Shown: piece by piece, positions 35,047 to 43,009 of the stretch
Layout: the number at the start of each line of letters is the position of its first letter
Position numbering within the stretch: position 1 is the first letter of the stretch
NCBI GenBank assembly: GCA_019359035.1
Contig: JAHHIC010000033.1
Span: 99,996 to 163,995 of the forward strand
Length of the DNA: 64,000 nt
Source: Scytonematopsis contorta HA4267-MV1
GTDB lineage: Bacteria; Cyanobacteriota; Cyanobacteriia; Cyanobacteriales; Nostocaceae
Direction of reading: 5' to 3'
Program-made: the position numbers and the translations under genes
Notes under the pieces: model-generated
What the model was told of the DNA's origin: nothing
The model's input: only the letters and a program-made list of their open reading frames with translations
The model's database searches: none

Positions 35047-35613
35047 CTATCGTCGTAAAAATAACTGCGTAATGTAGTAAGTATTATTGACTCGCCAAAC
35101 ACCCACACCAGTCTCGTTAAAAATCGGACGTAAAATATTCGCACGATGTCCGGGACTTTCTAGCCACCCTTCTACAGCAATATCTACAGGCTCCTTTATA
35201 TTCGTTCCCTTAAATAAGTTTTCTCCTACTAACCAATAAATAATGCCTGATGCTTCAACTCTGCTGGCAAGAGTACTCCCATCTATCCCAGTATGGCTAA
35301 AGAAATTTTTTTCTGCCATCTTTCGACTATAATTGCGAGCAACTTCGGCAAGCTCTTCATTGTTTTGCAGGAGCTGAAGTTTTTCTTTTTGACGCACTTG
35401 ATTAATGCTTGCTCGAATAGCTGCTTCAATTTTTGTAGTATTAGCAGACTGTGGATTAACAATAGGTGTTTGGGGTGTTTCCGATGGTATCTCGATTCTG
35501 GGCAAAGTTGGTAAGTACTCAATTACACTTTCACACCCCATTACTAATAATGCGAGCGCTGCAATTGGGAACCAAAGTTTTTTTAAAGTAATCATTGCTT
35601 GCTTTTTAAACAA
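35047..35613 (-). CDS. CAP-domain (SCP/PR1-like) lipoprotein
   Basis: 188 residues. An N-terminal signal KLWFPIAALALLVMGC with lipobox (V)MGC near 27 makes it a lipoprotein. A Pro-rich linker (SETPQTPIVNPQ) leads into a CAP domain from about residue 65: IRASINQVRQKEKLQLLQNN, ARNYSRKMAEKNFFSHTGID (conserved His), then VGENLFKGT, VEGWLESPGHRANILRPIFN (H-R) and TGVGVWRVNNTYYITQLF. This is the YkwD-like bacterial type; function in bacteria is poorly defined, with proposals from cell-wall interaction to protease-like activity. Single gene. Confidence 0.9.
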   Translation of the reverse strand: MFKKQAMITLKKLWFPIAALALLVMGCESVIEYLPTLPRIEIPSETPQTPIVNPQSANTTKIEAAIRASINQVRQKEKLQLLQNNEELAEVARNYSRKMAEKNFFSHTGIDGSTLASRVEASGIIYWLVGENLFKGTNIKEPVDIAVEGWLESPGHRANILRPIFNETGVGVWRVNNTYYITQLFLRR

Positions 35614-35767
35614 GTAGGTATTATTTGCTAACTCATTCTATTCTTCCTAGTATAGAGCAATTAGATTTTTATATAGCTTTAGTATTAAAGAAGAATGTGA
35701 TTGAAAAGTGACTAAAAATACTTTTAAATTGAAAAAATATGCTAAATAATTTTTCGCAAACAAAATA

Positions 35768-35822
35768 GATACGGGAACGGAGACGGGAACAGAGACGTGA
35801 AAGTTCACGTCTCTACATTGGG
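35768..35822. repeat. AGACGTGAAAGTTCACGTCT hairpin repeat
   Basis: GAGACGTGAA/TTCACGTCTC is a perfect palindrome at about 35792-35811, preceded by a direct repeat of ACGGGAAC. It is a member of the genome's GTAGAGACG hairpin family. Confidence 0.55.
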
Positions 35823-35856
35823 GTGGGGATTTACGTTTGATTCTATAGGGTAATCA

Positions 35857-36507
35857 CTATAGCTTTAAATTGGGGGGTAGGATTACCTTGTCAACTACAT
35901 GAATTACACCATTGCTTGCTTGAATATCTGGCTGAATTACCTTCGCATCATTGACTTTGACTTGATTAGCAGTTTTATCTACCTGAACATTGACTGGATT
36001 ATTATCAAGAGTTTGTACCTTCCCTGGTTGCAATTTACTTGCTGTTAGATTACCAGGAACAACGTGATAACTTAAAACTTGCTTCAAAATCTCACGATTT
36101 TTTGGTTGCAGCAGCTTTTCTCTAGTCGCTTCTGGAATTGCTGCAAAGGCTTGGTCAGAAGGTGCGAACACTGTATAAGGAACTTCCTTATCCAATTTAT
36201 CTTTTAAGTCTGTCTCATCAAGAAGATTCTTAAGGGTTGAGAGTGAGGGATTCGCAGCTACGGCTTCAGCAAGATTGTTTGCGGATGTTGTACCAGGTGT
36301 TGTGTTAGTTGTTGCACCGGGTGCAGCAGGAGTTTTAAGTGGGTCGGATACATCTTTAGCTGGAGGAATAGTTTCTGTGATAGCTGGATTTCCAGGAGCT
36401 TCTGCAACACGTTCGTTTCCACAAGCTGCGAACATAGGTAGCATCAACACACCAGCGGCAAAGAAAGCGAGTTTCTTAAATCCTTTAGCAGAAGTTTGGC
36501 TTTTCAT
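35857..36507 (-). CDS. Fasciclin-domain lipoprotein
   Basis: 216 residues from the ATG at 36507, which has AGGGAGA seven bases upstream; an ATG 12 codons before it has none. Signal with lipobox: LAFFAAGVLMLPMFAAC (Cys near 29). A Pro/Thr/Ala-rich linker (about 45-85) leads to one fasciclin (FAS1) domain: NLAEAVAANPSLSTLKNLLD, VPYTVFAPSDQAFAAIP (H1 motif), VLSYHVVPGNLTAS (YHVV) and NGVIHVVDKVILPP (H2). FAS1 proteins mediate adhesion or attachment to extracellular polymer. It lies next to the CAP-domain and porin-like genes, all envelope proteins. Confidence 0.93.
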   Translation of the reverse strand: MKSQTSAKGFKKLAFFAAGVLMLPMFAACGNERVAEAPGNPAITETIPPAKDVSDPLKTPAAPGATTNTTPGTTSANNLAEAVAANPSLSTLKNLLDETDLKDKLDKEVPYTVFAPSDQAFAAIPEATREKLLQPKNREILKQVLSYHVVPGNLTASKLQPGKVQTLDNNPVNVQVDKTANQVKVNDAKVIQPDIQASNGVIHVVDKVILPPNLKL

Positions 36508-36658
36508 ATCTTTCTCCCTGATTAATTTGATATGAGACAACATTTTCTTTTATCGAAAGATTAGCAAACTCGGCTAGTGTATTTCAGCACCTTGGGATTA
36601 TTCATCTATCTTTTGGAGGAGTTAATAAATACTCAAATAATTTATTAACTCCAGCTTG

Positions 36659-37501
36659 TTAAAAATTGTAGCCAACACCCAATTGTAAGCCGACTTCAGT
36701 ATCGTTAATAAAACCAACATTGACACCAGCGTTAGCAGTAAATTGAGATGAAATTGGTACATCAACACCACCAGTTAGTAAAAACCCAACATCATCGTTA
36801 TCACCAGTGGTAATTATAGCGCCTGCACCAAGGTATGGAGCAACATTGATTTGTTGAACACCTGAGCTTGTAACTGATTCTATGGGAAAGTCAACTGTCA
36901 AAGGAAGAAGCACGACTGTATTGTCACCAAACAAGCCAGCAGGACGGAAAGAAAAATTGTTGGTCAAACCAATTTTGCTATAAACAGCAAATGCTCCTTC
37001 ACTTAAACTTGTATCACCACCCAATCCAATGTTCCCACCGACCCCGATGTAGCTGGAACCACCACGAGTAGCTCTACCTGGTGATACCGTTGATGGGGAC
37101 TGTTGTTGTACTGGGGCTGATTCTGGTACAGGTGTTTGGCTAGGAGATGTTGGAACAGTAGGAGATGAGGGTGTTTGTTGTTGTGGTTGCGTTGGATATA
37201 TAGGTGTTTGCTGTTCTGATTCAACAGGTGTTTGATTTGTAGGTGTTTGATTTGTAGGTGTTTGATTGCTGGGTGTTTGATTGATGGGTGTTTGATTGCT
37301 GGGTGTTTGAACTAGCAAATCAGCTGCTTTATTGCTGACATTCTTATCTGCGACTAAAGTATTCACAGATGAGTTAGCAATTGTTCTAGCTGAAACTGTC
37401 TTTTTTGCTTCTTGAGCTTGTGCCGAAAGTGCAGAAGCAGCAACAATAACAGATGTGAAACTGACTAAAGAAAAGGTTTTTGTGAAATGACGAAGATTCA
37501 T
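36659..37501 (-). CDS. Outer-membrane beta-barrel-like protein with NQTP repeats
   Basis: 280 residues. A signal peptide (TFSLVSFTSVIVAASALSAQ, cleavage near AQA-QE) is followed by a low-complexity segment of six N-Q-T-P-(T/S/I) units encoded by 15-bp DNA repeats and a Gln/Pro/Ser-rich stretch. From about residue 145 it is beta-rich with alternating hydrophobic residues (GGSSYIGVGGNIGLGG, VAPYLGAGAIITTGDN, FTANAGVNVGFINDTEVGLQ) and ends in Y-N-F. A terminal aromatic is typical of outer-membrane barrels. The Pro-rich part may span peptidoglycan. The repeat number may vary by slippage. Function unknown. Confidence 0.8.
   Translation of the reverse strand: MNLRHFTKTFSLVSFTSVIVAASALSAQAQEAKKTVSARTIANSSVNTLVADKNVSNKAADLLVQTPSNQTPINQTPSNQTPTNQTPTNQTPVESEQQTPIYPTQPQQQTPSSPTVPTSPSQTPVPESAPVQQQSPSTVSPGRATRGGSSYIGVGGNIGLGGDTSLSEGAFAVYSKIGLTNNFSFRPAGLFGDNTVVLLPLTVDFPIESVTSSGVQQINVAPYLGAGAIITTGDNDDVGFLLTGGVDVPISSQFTANAGVNVGFINDTEVGLQLGVGYNF
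37227..37316. repeat. 15-bp coding repeats
   Basis: Six tandem units of GGTGTTTGAT plus five variable bases at 37227, 37242, 37257, 37272, 37287 and 37302. They encode the N-Q-T-P-x repeats of the barrel-like protein, in frame, so copy-number changes would alter linker length without frameshift. Confidence 0.9.
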
Positions 37502-38017
37502 GAGAACTCCTGATTAAGTAATCTGATAAGAAACTAATTGCTGTGAAATTTTGGATTTCAGGAAAGCATGGTAAAGGTAATTACCACAAATGTTGTAGAC
37601 TGTAGCTTTGGTTTTGATAAGGCAAACAATCAATAAGCCTATTTATAGAATCAAAAACACATGCAAAAATAAAGGCGATTAAAAATCACTCCTACAGAAT
37701 GAAAACCCACGGATGTGGGTTAATTAATTACTAATAAAAGCGAGTGTGGCAAACCATTCGTTTCTAACGGTACATTTTTAATGGCATCGATAAAGGCTTC
37801 CAACTCCTCGATACTAAACTTTACATATCCTCGATTGTCTCCACAGTAAGACATAGAATAATCAGCATTTTCCCAATCTTAAGGGGGAAACCCCTCATCC
37901 CTATTTACACCAATGTTATCTAAGCCTGTATAAAAAAATGTAGAGACTAAACATGTTTAATCTCTACAGGTGGGAATTAATTACGTACGCATCATCTAAA
38001 TCTGTTTCTACTCAGGA
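37502..38017. other. Intergenic region with a small frame and hairpin
   Basis: 516 bp. It holds a 44-residue minus-strand frame (37720-37854) and the hairpin TGTAGAGACTAAACATGTTT-AATCTCTACA (37938-37969), a member of the GTAGAGAC family that may act as the end of the catalase transcript. A short CCCACGGATGTGGGT hairpin lies at 37707-37721. Confidence 0.5.
37720..37854 (-). CDS. Possible small protein or gene remnant (44 residues)
   Basis: MSYCGDNRGYVKFSIEELEA is followed by 24 residues ending in LLLVIN. The composition looks protein-like (an amphipathic helix IEELEAFIDAIKN), but there is no clear ribosome-binding site and no known family. It could be the end of a degraded gene. Listed with low confidence. 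Confidence 0.3.
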   Translation of the reverse strand: MSYCGDNRGYVKFSIEELEAFIDAIKNVPLETNGLPHSLLLVIN

Positions 38018-38716
38018 TTAGCTTTTAAGGGGGTCAGCAACATATCTAAAAGTTGGTTCAGTGTTCCAAGGACCACGTTCTTCAACTTGACTTCCATTTC
38101 CTGGCTGAGAAGTAGATAGATTGTAGTAAATATCTACTGTTTCGTCTGGCTTAATATTACCAAAATAGGGGTCTGTTAGCTTACCCAAAGAATCCAGCGC
38201 TTTCATGAACATCTGGGTATGAGAGATTTCGCGAGTCAGAAGATGCACTAACGTTTTTTTACTACCTTCATCAGGAGCCAGCTTAATCAACTCTTCATAT
38301 GTTTGACGTGCTCCAGCTTCAGCAGCAATATTAGCCCGCAAGTCGCGCACAACATCACCACCTTCGTTGATGTAATTAGCAGTCCAAGCACTACCCTGAC
38401 TATCTAAGAAATGGGGACCGACACCGCGCAAAGCAAACAAAGTACTTTTATAAGCTTCTGTTTGGTCTACATTCTTGGTATGGGCTTCAATCATTTTGCC
38501 CACCATTTCTAAGTGTCCAAATTCTTCAACAGCAATGTCTTGAAGCATATCTTTGATGCCTGCATTTTCGATATGAAATGATTGCACCCAGTACTGTAAT
38601 GCAGCGGTAAGTTCTCCGGTAGCTCCACCAAATTGTTCCAACAAAAGTTGAGCAAAACGTGGATTTGGTTCGCGAATATCTACGCTATGAATAGTTTCTT
38701 TTTTGTGGAAAAACAT
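38018..38716 (-). CDS. Manganese catalase
   Basis: 232 residues, non-haem dimanganese catalase that converts H2O2 to water and oxygen in the cytosol. The metal ligands of the ferritin-like four-helix core are in place: Glu35 (GGATGE), Glu65 and His68 (VEEFGHLEMV), Glu in EAGARQTYEEL (about 145) and His in REISHTQMF (about 178). It lacks the longer C-terminal extension of Lactobacillus-type enzymes, fitting the short cyanobacterial class. The ATG has only a weak upstream site (AAGGGGCATTAAGTA). Single gene flanked by repeats; presumably induced by peroxide or drying stress, which is inference. Confidence 0.93.
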   Translation of the reverse strand: MFFHKKETIHSVDIREPNPRFAQLLLEQFGGATGELTAALQYWVQSFHIENAGIKDMLQDIAVEEFGHLEMVGKMIEAHTKNVDQTEAYKSTLFALRGVGPHFLDSQGSAWTANYINEGGDVVRDLRANIAAEAGARQTYEELIKLAPDEGSKKTLVHLLTREISHTQMFMKALDSLGKLTDPYFGNIKPDETVDIYYNLSTSQPGNGSQVEERGPWNTEPTFRYVADPLKS

Positions 38717-39137
38717 TACTTAATGCCCCTTGTAGTTGATTTTTTACAGGTTTTCAAAAAAGTAAAAACTTGTCTTAATGAGCCAGAAAGCAATTGATAC
38801 GAATTTGGAAATGCTATTTCTAGCTTGACCAAACTATGGGATTTAAGCTGGTATATAGTCTGGTAAATTACTTGTAATCAAATTTTCGCTTTGGGTTGGG
38901 TTTGCTTTCCACAGCCTAACTACTTCAATTACTTGTGTTTAACCAAACATGATATTGCTTGCGACTTTCTACACTTATTAAAAGTACTGTTTCAAAGCAA
39001 TTTATTACCTCTGTCTGCGGGCTAATCAAAATAAATTACAGTTTTGTCATGTGGAAACCTTTGTAGAGACCGTAAATTTACGGTCTCTACATTATTGAAC
39101 GGAGATGTCTATTGTCCCAACAGAGAGAGAAATTGCG
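38717..39137. other. Intergenic region with MITE-type hairpin
   Basis: 421 bp, no gene seen. The palindrome TGTAGAGACCGTAAATTTACGGTCTCTACA-like sequence at about 39062-39092 is followed by GGAGATGTCTA (39102-39112), the same right end as the element at 2693-2783. The left end is not recognisable, so it is a degraded copy. Confidence 0.5.
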
Positions 39138-39371
39138 TTAGCGTGGTTGGATGTGTCTTCGTGGAGAAATACCTGGATTAATTATTACTGCCACTTCTTC
39201 TTCTGGCATGTTACTAAGTTCCATTTGTAATTCTTCTGTGCTGAAGTCGTAGCCAATGTCTTCTGCAATATCAACACAGGCTTCTACATCCATCGCTGTT
39301 TTGAGTTTTTCCCTTAAGCTTTCATTTTGTTTCGCAGCAGTTAAAAATTCCACGACACTTGACTTAGACAT
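39138..39371 (-). CDS. Nif11-domain peptide
   Basis: 77 residues: SKSSVVEFLTAAKQNESLRE, LKTAMDVEACVDIAEDIGYD and STEELQMELSNMPEEE form the helical Nif11-like leader domain. The last 20 residues read VAVIINPGISPRRHIQPR. In Nif11-type RiPP precursors the leader ends with a Gly-Gly-type cut site before the core; here no double glycine is present, and no modifying enzyme or transporter is adjacent. It may be a stand-alone Nif11 protein rather than a natural-product precursor. GGAG in AGGAGATTTTAGTT precedes the ATG, a usable site. Such genes are common in nitrogen-fixing cyanobacteria. Confidence 0.85.
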   Translation of the reverse strand: MSKSSVVEFLTAAKQNESLREKLKTAMDVEACVDIAEDIGYDFSTEELQMELSNMPEEEVAVIINPGISPRRHIQPR

Positions 39372-39591
39372 AACTAAAATCTCCTTTCTTCAAGTTATAT
39401 TTAGCGTTGTAGGCTGCCTTTAAATATTGCTAAAAATGATTTGCTGCCTAATTTATTAACTTCGATTATTGTTATTGAATAAAATTATAGTGTTATTTTG
39501 ATTACTTTACATACACCTTGAGGTTAAAATGGGACAACCAATATAATGAGATTGCCTAATAATAAACGTGGAATTGATGAATCTGCTTTTA

Positions 39592-39793
39592 GAGGATGTT
39601 TGAAAAGTATAATATAAGACAAAGAGACCTAACCCCCCTGCCCCCCTTCCCTATGAGGGAAGGGGGGTTAAAAGCCTTTATCTAAAGCAGATAGAGAGGT
39701 TTTGAAAGCTCTATTTTCTTATTCCCCTTCCCTTGTAGGGAAGGGGTTAGGGGTTAGGTTCTTTGTTAATATTGATACTTTTCAAACATCCTC
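39592..39793. mobile_element. MITE-like element, 202 bp
   Basis: Terminal inverted repeats: left GAGGATGTTTGAAAAGTAT, right its exact complement ending at 39793. Homology continues more loosely inward (ACAAAGA, then ACCTAACCCC). The flanks show TTA on both sides, a possible target duplication. Inside are two palindromes, CCCCCCTTCCCTATGAGGGA(AGGGGGG) and CCCCTTCCCTTGTAGGGAAG(GGG), and no reading frame. A transposase in trans would be needed. Confidence 0.7.
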
Positions 39794-39856
39794 TTAAGTA
39801 AACGTCTAAGAAAAAAAGACTCCTCTCCAAACCTCTTCCCAAAACGAAGAAAAGCT

Positions 39857-41416
39857 CTATTTCTCCCCTTCCCTCGTAGGAAAGGGGGGTAGGGGGGTTA
39901 GGTCTGCATCTAAATAAAGTGAGGAAATGTCTAATTCGTCGAAGAGCTTGGGTAAGTCTTTTTGGGAACAGCAACGATGACCAGTTTCAACTGCATCAAC
40001 CCAGGAAACACTTTTTCCCATCGTTTGAGCGAAAAATGCTCTAGACCAGCCTTTTGCTTTTCTAGCTTCTCTAATCACATTACCAGATGGAGGTTGAATA
40101 GGGAGATTCTTTTCGATAAGAGGTGTTATGTTGTAATGTCCGGTTACAGCTAGACATTCCTGAACTTCCATCGGTAACTGAAAATGCAATTTAGTATTTA
40201 ATAATTGATTCCAATAACCTATAGGTCTTTTACCATGATTATTACTTGTTAACCAAACTGAGCTTTGATTAAGTTGTACTTGCCATCCTGCATCCTTAAC
40301 TACTTTTAAATCAGTTTCAAAGTCATCTGCCATTTGTCGTCTTAGCTGTCTGTCTTGTTCAACAATTGACACTTTATCGATACCATAAGCAATTTCCATA
40401 AGAGTTTTACCACTTACACCATCAGCAAATCCAGGTTGAATTTGGAAAGTTAACCAAACCAGTATTCTAGCTGCACCTGCATTTTGTTTGCCAATACTAA
40501 ATAATTTCTGTACAGTTTTCTTACTAATAATCCCGGTATGACGATAATACTCAGATTGCTTCAAGAAGTATTTTGCCCAAGCTCCAGGCTTACCAATTAC
40601 TTTTAAACCTACTAACTTAGTATCGCCGTCTTTGTCTGTTTTGTAATCTCTAAGTATAGTAATATCCCAAACCTTTAAATCCGCAACGGTAAAAGCTCCA
40701 ACTTCTCCTTGCTTAGGCCATGCGATACGAACAAGTATCTGCGCTGGCTGCTGTAAAAGATGATATAAAAGACTCAATTTTTTGTGCCGACATAAGTCCC
40801 TGCGTTTGGCAAGCCCAGTATAATCAAGTAGTTGTTTGTCGTCAATAACAAAACTTTCTTCCCAAGGCTTTTCAAGATTAGCAGTTAGGGCACAATAAAT
40901 TAAGTGAATAGCGCACGCTCTGGGGTCAAATTGCTCAATAACATTAAGCGCAGTTTCTTCAATCAAAGTTTCTGGTTGTGGAGTTTCTGGATTATCTGTG
41001 ATGTAGTAAAAAATTTTTTCTTGAGTATTATCAGCTTCTTTTTCATAGTTAAGAATACTGTTTGCTTCAGTTTTCCAGTGTAAATGCATTTTTTGGGATA
41101 AAACTTCAGCAACGCCACGCATAACTAATGACAAAACAGCCTTATTCGTTTTACCATCATTAAATAAGGAAGCTTTTTTGTATTGTCGAGATTTTTGTGT
41201 ACTTTGTTGAGAATCTTTTAAGTTTTGGTTAATTTTAAATGTGTTTTGATGATTTTCCTTTGCAGGCTGTGCATCTAATTGAGTAGTTAAGCCTTTTTGC
41301 TCTTCTTCAAGAGGGTTAGTCCTACTTACACTTGAATCAAGGTGGATGGCAATATTCAATACATACTTAAACAAATACCAAACTTTAGTACATATCACTT
41401 TTGCTAACTGTTTCAT
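39857..41416 (-). CDS. HTH protein of unknown function, possibly Rep-like
   Basis: 519 residues. Low-complexity polar N-terminus (to about 110), then a globular region (RACAIHLIYCALTANLEKPW to about 380) with the feel of a replication-initiator or winged-helix protein. Close to the C-terminus is an XRE-type helix-turn-helix, IREARKAKGWSRAFFAQTMG, then SVSWVDAVETG (about 440-485). The final residues (LTPLPPFPTREGEK) are encoded by a CCCCTTCCCTCG-type repeat, the same family as inside the MITE at 39592-39793, so the original C-terminus was probably replaced by repeat insertion. No partner genes are adjacent. A plasmid or mobile-element origin is possible. Confidence 0.6.
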   Translation of the reverse strand: MKQLAKVICTKVWYLFKYVLNIAIHLDSSVSRTNPLEEEQKGLTTQLDAQPAKENHQNTFKINQNLKDSQQSTQKSRQYKKASLFNDGKTNKAVLSLVMRGVAEVLSQKMHLHWKTEANSILNYEKEADNTQEKIFYYITDNPETPQPETLIEETALNVIEQFDPRACAIHLIYCALTANLEKPWEESFVIDDKQLLDYTGLAKRRDLCRHKKLSLLYHLLQQPAQILVRIAWPKQGEVGAFTVADLKVWDITILRDYKTDKDGDTKLVGLKVIGKPGAWAKYFLKQSEYYRHTGIISKKTVQKLFSIGKQNAGAARILVWLTFQIQPGFADGVSGKTLMEIAYGIDKVSIVEQDRQLRRQMADDFETDLKVVKDAGWQVQLNQSSVWLTSNNHGKRPIGYWNQLLNTKLHFQLPMEVQECLAVTGHYNITPLIEKNLPIQPPSGNVIREARKAKGWSRAFFAQTMGKSVSWVDAVETGHRCCSQKDLPKLFDELDISSLYLDADLTPLPPFPTREGEK

Positions 41417-41516
41417 CTCTTTCTTAAGGATTAAGGAAGTAAAGCAGTTCTAAATATTATATAATGCTATTTTATACTTCTGCTATTATCACGAATCTAA
41501 AGAAAGAGATTAAGTC

Positions 41517-41655
41517 TAGTAAGGTACATACAAGAGTAATAAAGTTATTGTGGGGTGGAGAGCAGCGCCTTGCTCTGGTTCCCAGAGTTGAGGCGACTGC
41601 GGGGCACCCCTGCCCGCCCTGTGTACTTCACCGGAGCGAGAAGCGCTATACGTTA
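41517..41655. repeat. Dispersed repeat, copy 2
   Basis: AGTAAGGTACATAC, TAATAAAGTTATTGTGGGG, and CCCGCCCTGTGTACTTCACCG, then GCGCTATACG correspond in order to the copy at 23127-23213. About 50 extra GC-rich bases (AGCAGCGCCTTGCTCTGG...) are in the middle. A 66-residue plus-strand frame across it is not considered a gene. Confidence 0.6.
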
Positions 41656-41680
41656 GTCATATGATGAATCCCTGTTTAAA

Positions 41681-42604
41681 CTAATCAAAAGGAGTTGTAA
41701 ACCCGCTAAATTCACTTAAATAAGTAAAAATTGATGTGCCGTTTTCATCTGGATTATCTCTATCAAACAGTAGCATTTCTGCAGCTGCTTTTGGTCCGCG
41801 TAGATGAGCCGCAGCCAAAAGCCCAGAAGGAGTAATAACTATTCCTCTCTGCGTACGTCCAATAAAATCTTTTACAGAGCGTTTATTTGCTGCAAGTTCA
41901 CTGTTAAGAACGCCCCATTTCAATTTCATAGCCTCGTTAATCGCTCTTTCTTGAACGTTATTTTTGTTACTTAAAAACTCTTGCTGACTATTAACTCCGT
42001 CTTTTCCCGTCCAGCTACCCTTCCACTCATTTTTACTAGCACCATTACCATAATAAAAATTGTCTTTAGCTTGATAATACCCAAGGTCAATTAGTAGAGC
42101 TTCACCAAATTGATATTTACCCATAAATCCTAATGAGTTCACTTTGTCGTAAGGAGGGTTCGATTCTCCTGTTTCTCTTCTTCCCAATGCCAAGAGCATA
42201 TCTTGGAAACTACCTTTGCTACCAATAGGAGTAGGCTGAGGTTGATTAAGTCCAGGTATAATCAGTATCATACCAACACTGAGTTGAGTGGGTTCAGACC
42301 CAATTACATTCCGATTAGCTTCGTAAATTTTTCTCCAAGAAGCTTCACTACCATCACCATAAAATCTTTCAGCAATGTTTGATAAAGAATCCCCTGCTTG
42401 CACTGTATACTGAGTTGTATTTATTTGCTGTCCTTGAGCAATAGAATAGCATTTTCGAGAAGCAGCATAACTAAATTCAGGTAGTAAAAATAACATATTC
42501 AAATAGAACAAAAATACCATTCCGGCAGCAGAAAGTTTGCGAACTGTGTGGGTAGATAGCAATAGAACTATAAGTCTTTGTTGACACTGAGATTTGATGT
42601 TCAT
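41681..42604 (-). CDS. LysM-domain cell-wall protein with lysozyme-like C-terminal region
   Basis: 307 residues. A signal segment (GMVFLFYLNMLFLLPEFSYA) precedes one LysM domain (YTVQAGDSLSNIAERFYGDG, then WRKIYEANRNVI and LSVGMILIIPG), which binds peptidoglycan. From about residue 130 an unusual domain follows: FQDMLLALGRRETGESNPPY with a Glu typical of lysozyme-like folds, LGFMGKYQFGEALLIDLGYY and the C-terminal GLLAAAHLRGPKAAAEMLLF. The layout (E then GKYQFG) resembles transglycosylase-type or phage-lysin-like domains. Probably a peptidoglycan-remodelling enzyme in the periplasm; the exact reaction is inferred. AAGG lies ahead of the ATG. Confidence 0.8.
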   Translation of the reverse strand: MNIKSQCQQRLIVLLLSTHTVRKLSAAGMVFLFYLNMLFLLPEFSYAASRKCYSIAQGQQINTTQYTVQAGDSLSNIAERFYGDGSEASWRKIYEANRNVIGSEPTQLSVGMILIIPGLNQPQPTPIGSKGSFQDMLLALGRRETGESNPPYDKVNSLGFMGKYQFGEALLIDLGYYQAKDNFYYGNGASKNEWKGSWTGKDGVNSQQEFLSNKNNVQERAINEAMKLKWGVLNSELAANKRSVKDFIGRTQRGIVITPSGLLAAAHLRGPKAAAEMLLFDRDNPDENGTSIFTYLSEFSGFTTPFD

Positions 42605-43009
42605 TATATTTACCTTATAAATCTATAATTCTTGATTGATGCAATACTTGCTTGAGCGTACATTGGTACTGTGTTATTTGAGTAAGTTTTATAGTTAGAT
42701 TTATTATTGCTGACTTGCTTATAAGCTTATCAATAAATAATATATAATTCATACAGAAAACTGTATAGATTATCTGCACTACCTGAATTAAAATAGTTTA
42801 ATATAGCAGTTCTAATTCATTTGCGAAAAACTGAGCTTATTAATATGTAAAATCGCAGTGCGGGCCGGACAGCCCGCCTCCAGTAGCAAGCTGTCCGGCT
42901 TGCACTACATATAATGTTTACGAATTATTTAGGATTGTTATAGTATTTTGCTTGATTATTTAGTAAAGAATTATTAACCACTTATTGATAACACCTATTG
43001 AGAACACCC
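42605..43009. other. Intergenic region with MITE-like element
   Basis: No gene seen. Contains the 42802-42943 element and the presumed promoters of the divergent LysM and response-regulator genes. Confidence 0.5.
42802..42943. mobile_element. MITE-like element with GC-rich centre
   Basis: Imperfect terminal inverted repeats: left TATAGCAGTTCTAATTCATT, right the complement of AATTATTTAGGATTGTTATA. The centre contains CGGACAGCCCGCC and its partner CAAGCTGTCCGGCTTGCAC. The right-hand text resembles a common cyanobacterial repeat ending CTATAGCAATCCTAAAT. No reading frame. Confidence 0.5.

Noticed and set aside
41464..41664. 66-residue plus-strand frame
   Set aside because: It runs through a dispersed repeat and has repeat-like composition, without a ribosome-binding site.
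42150..42175. tRNA T-arm-like text GGAGGGTTCGATTCTCC
   Set aside because: It lies inside the LysM gene on the opposite strand, and no acceptor or anticodon arms can be formed around it.
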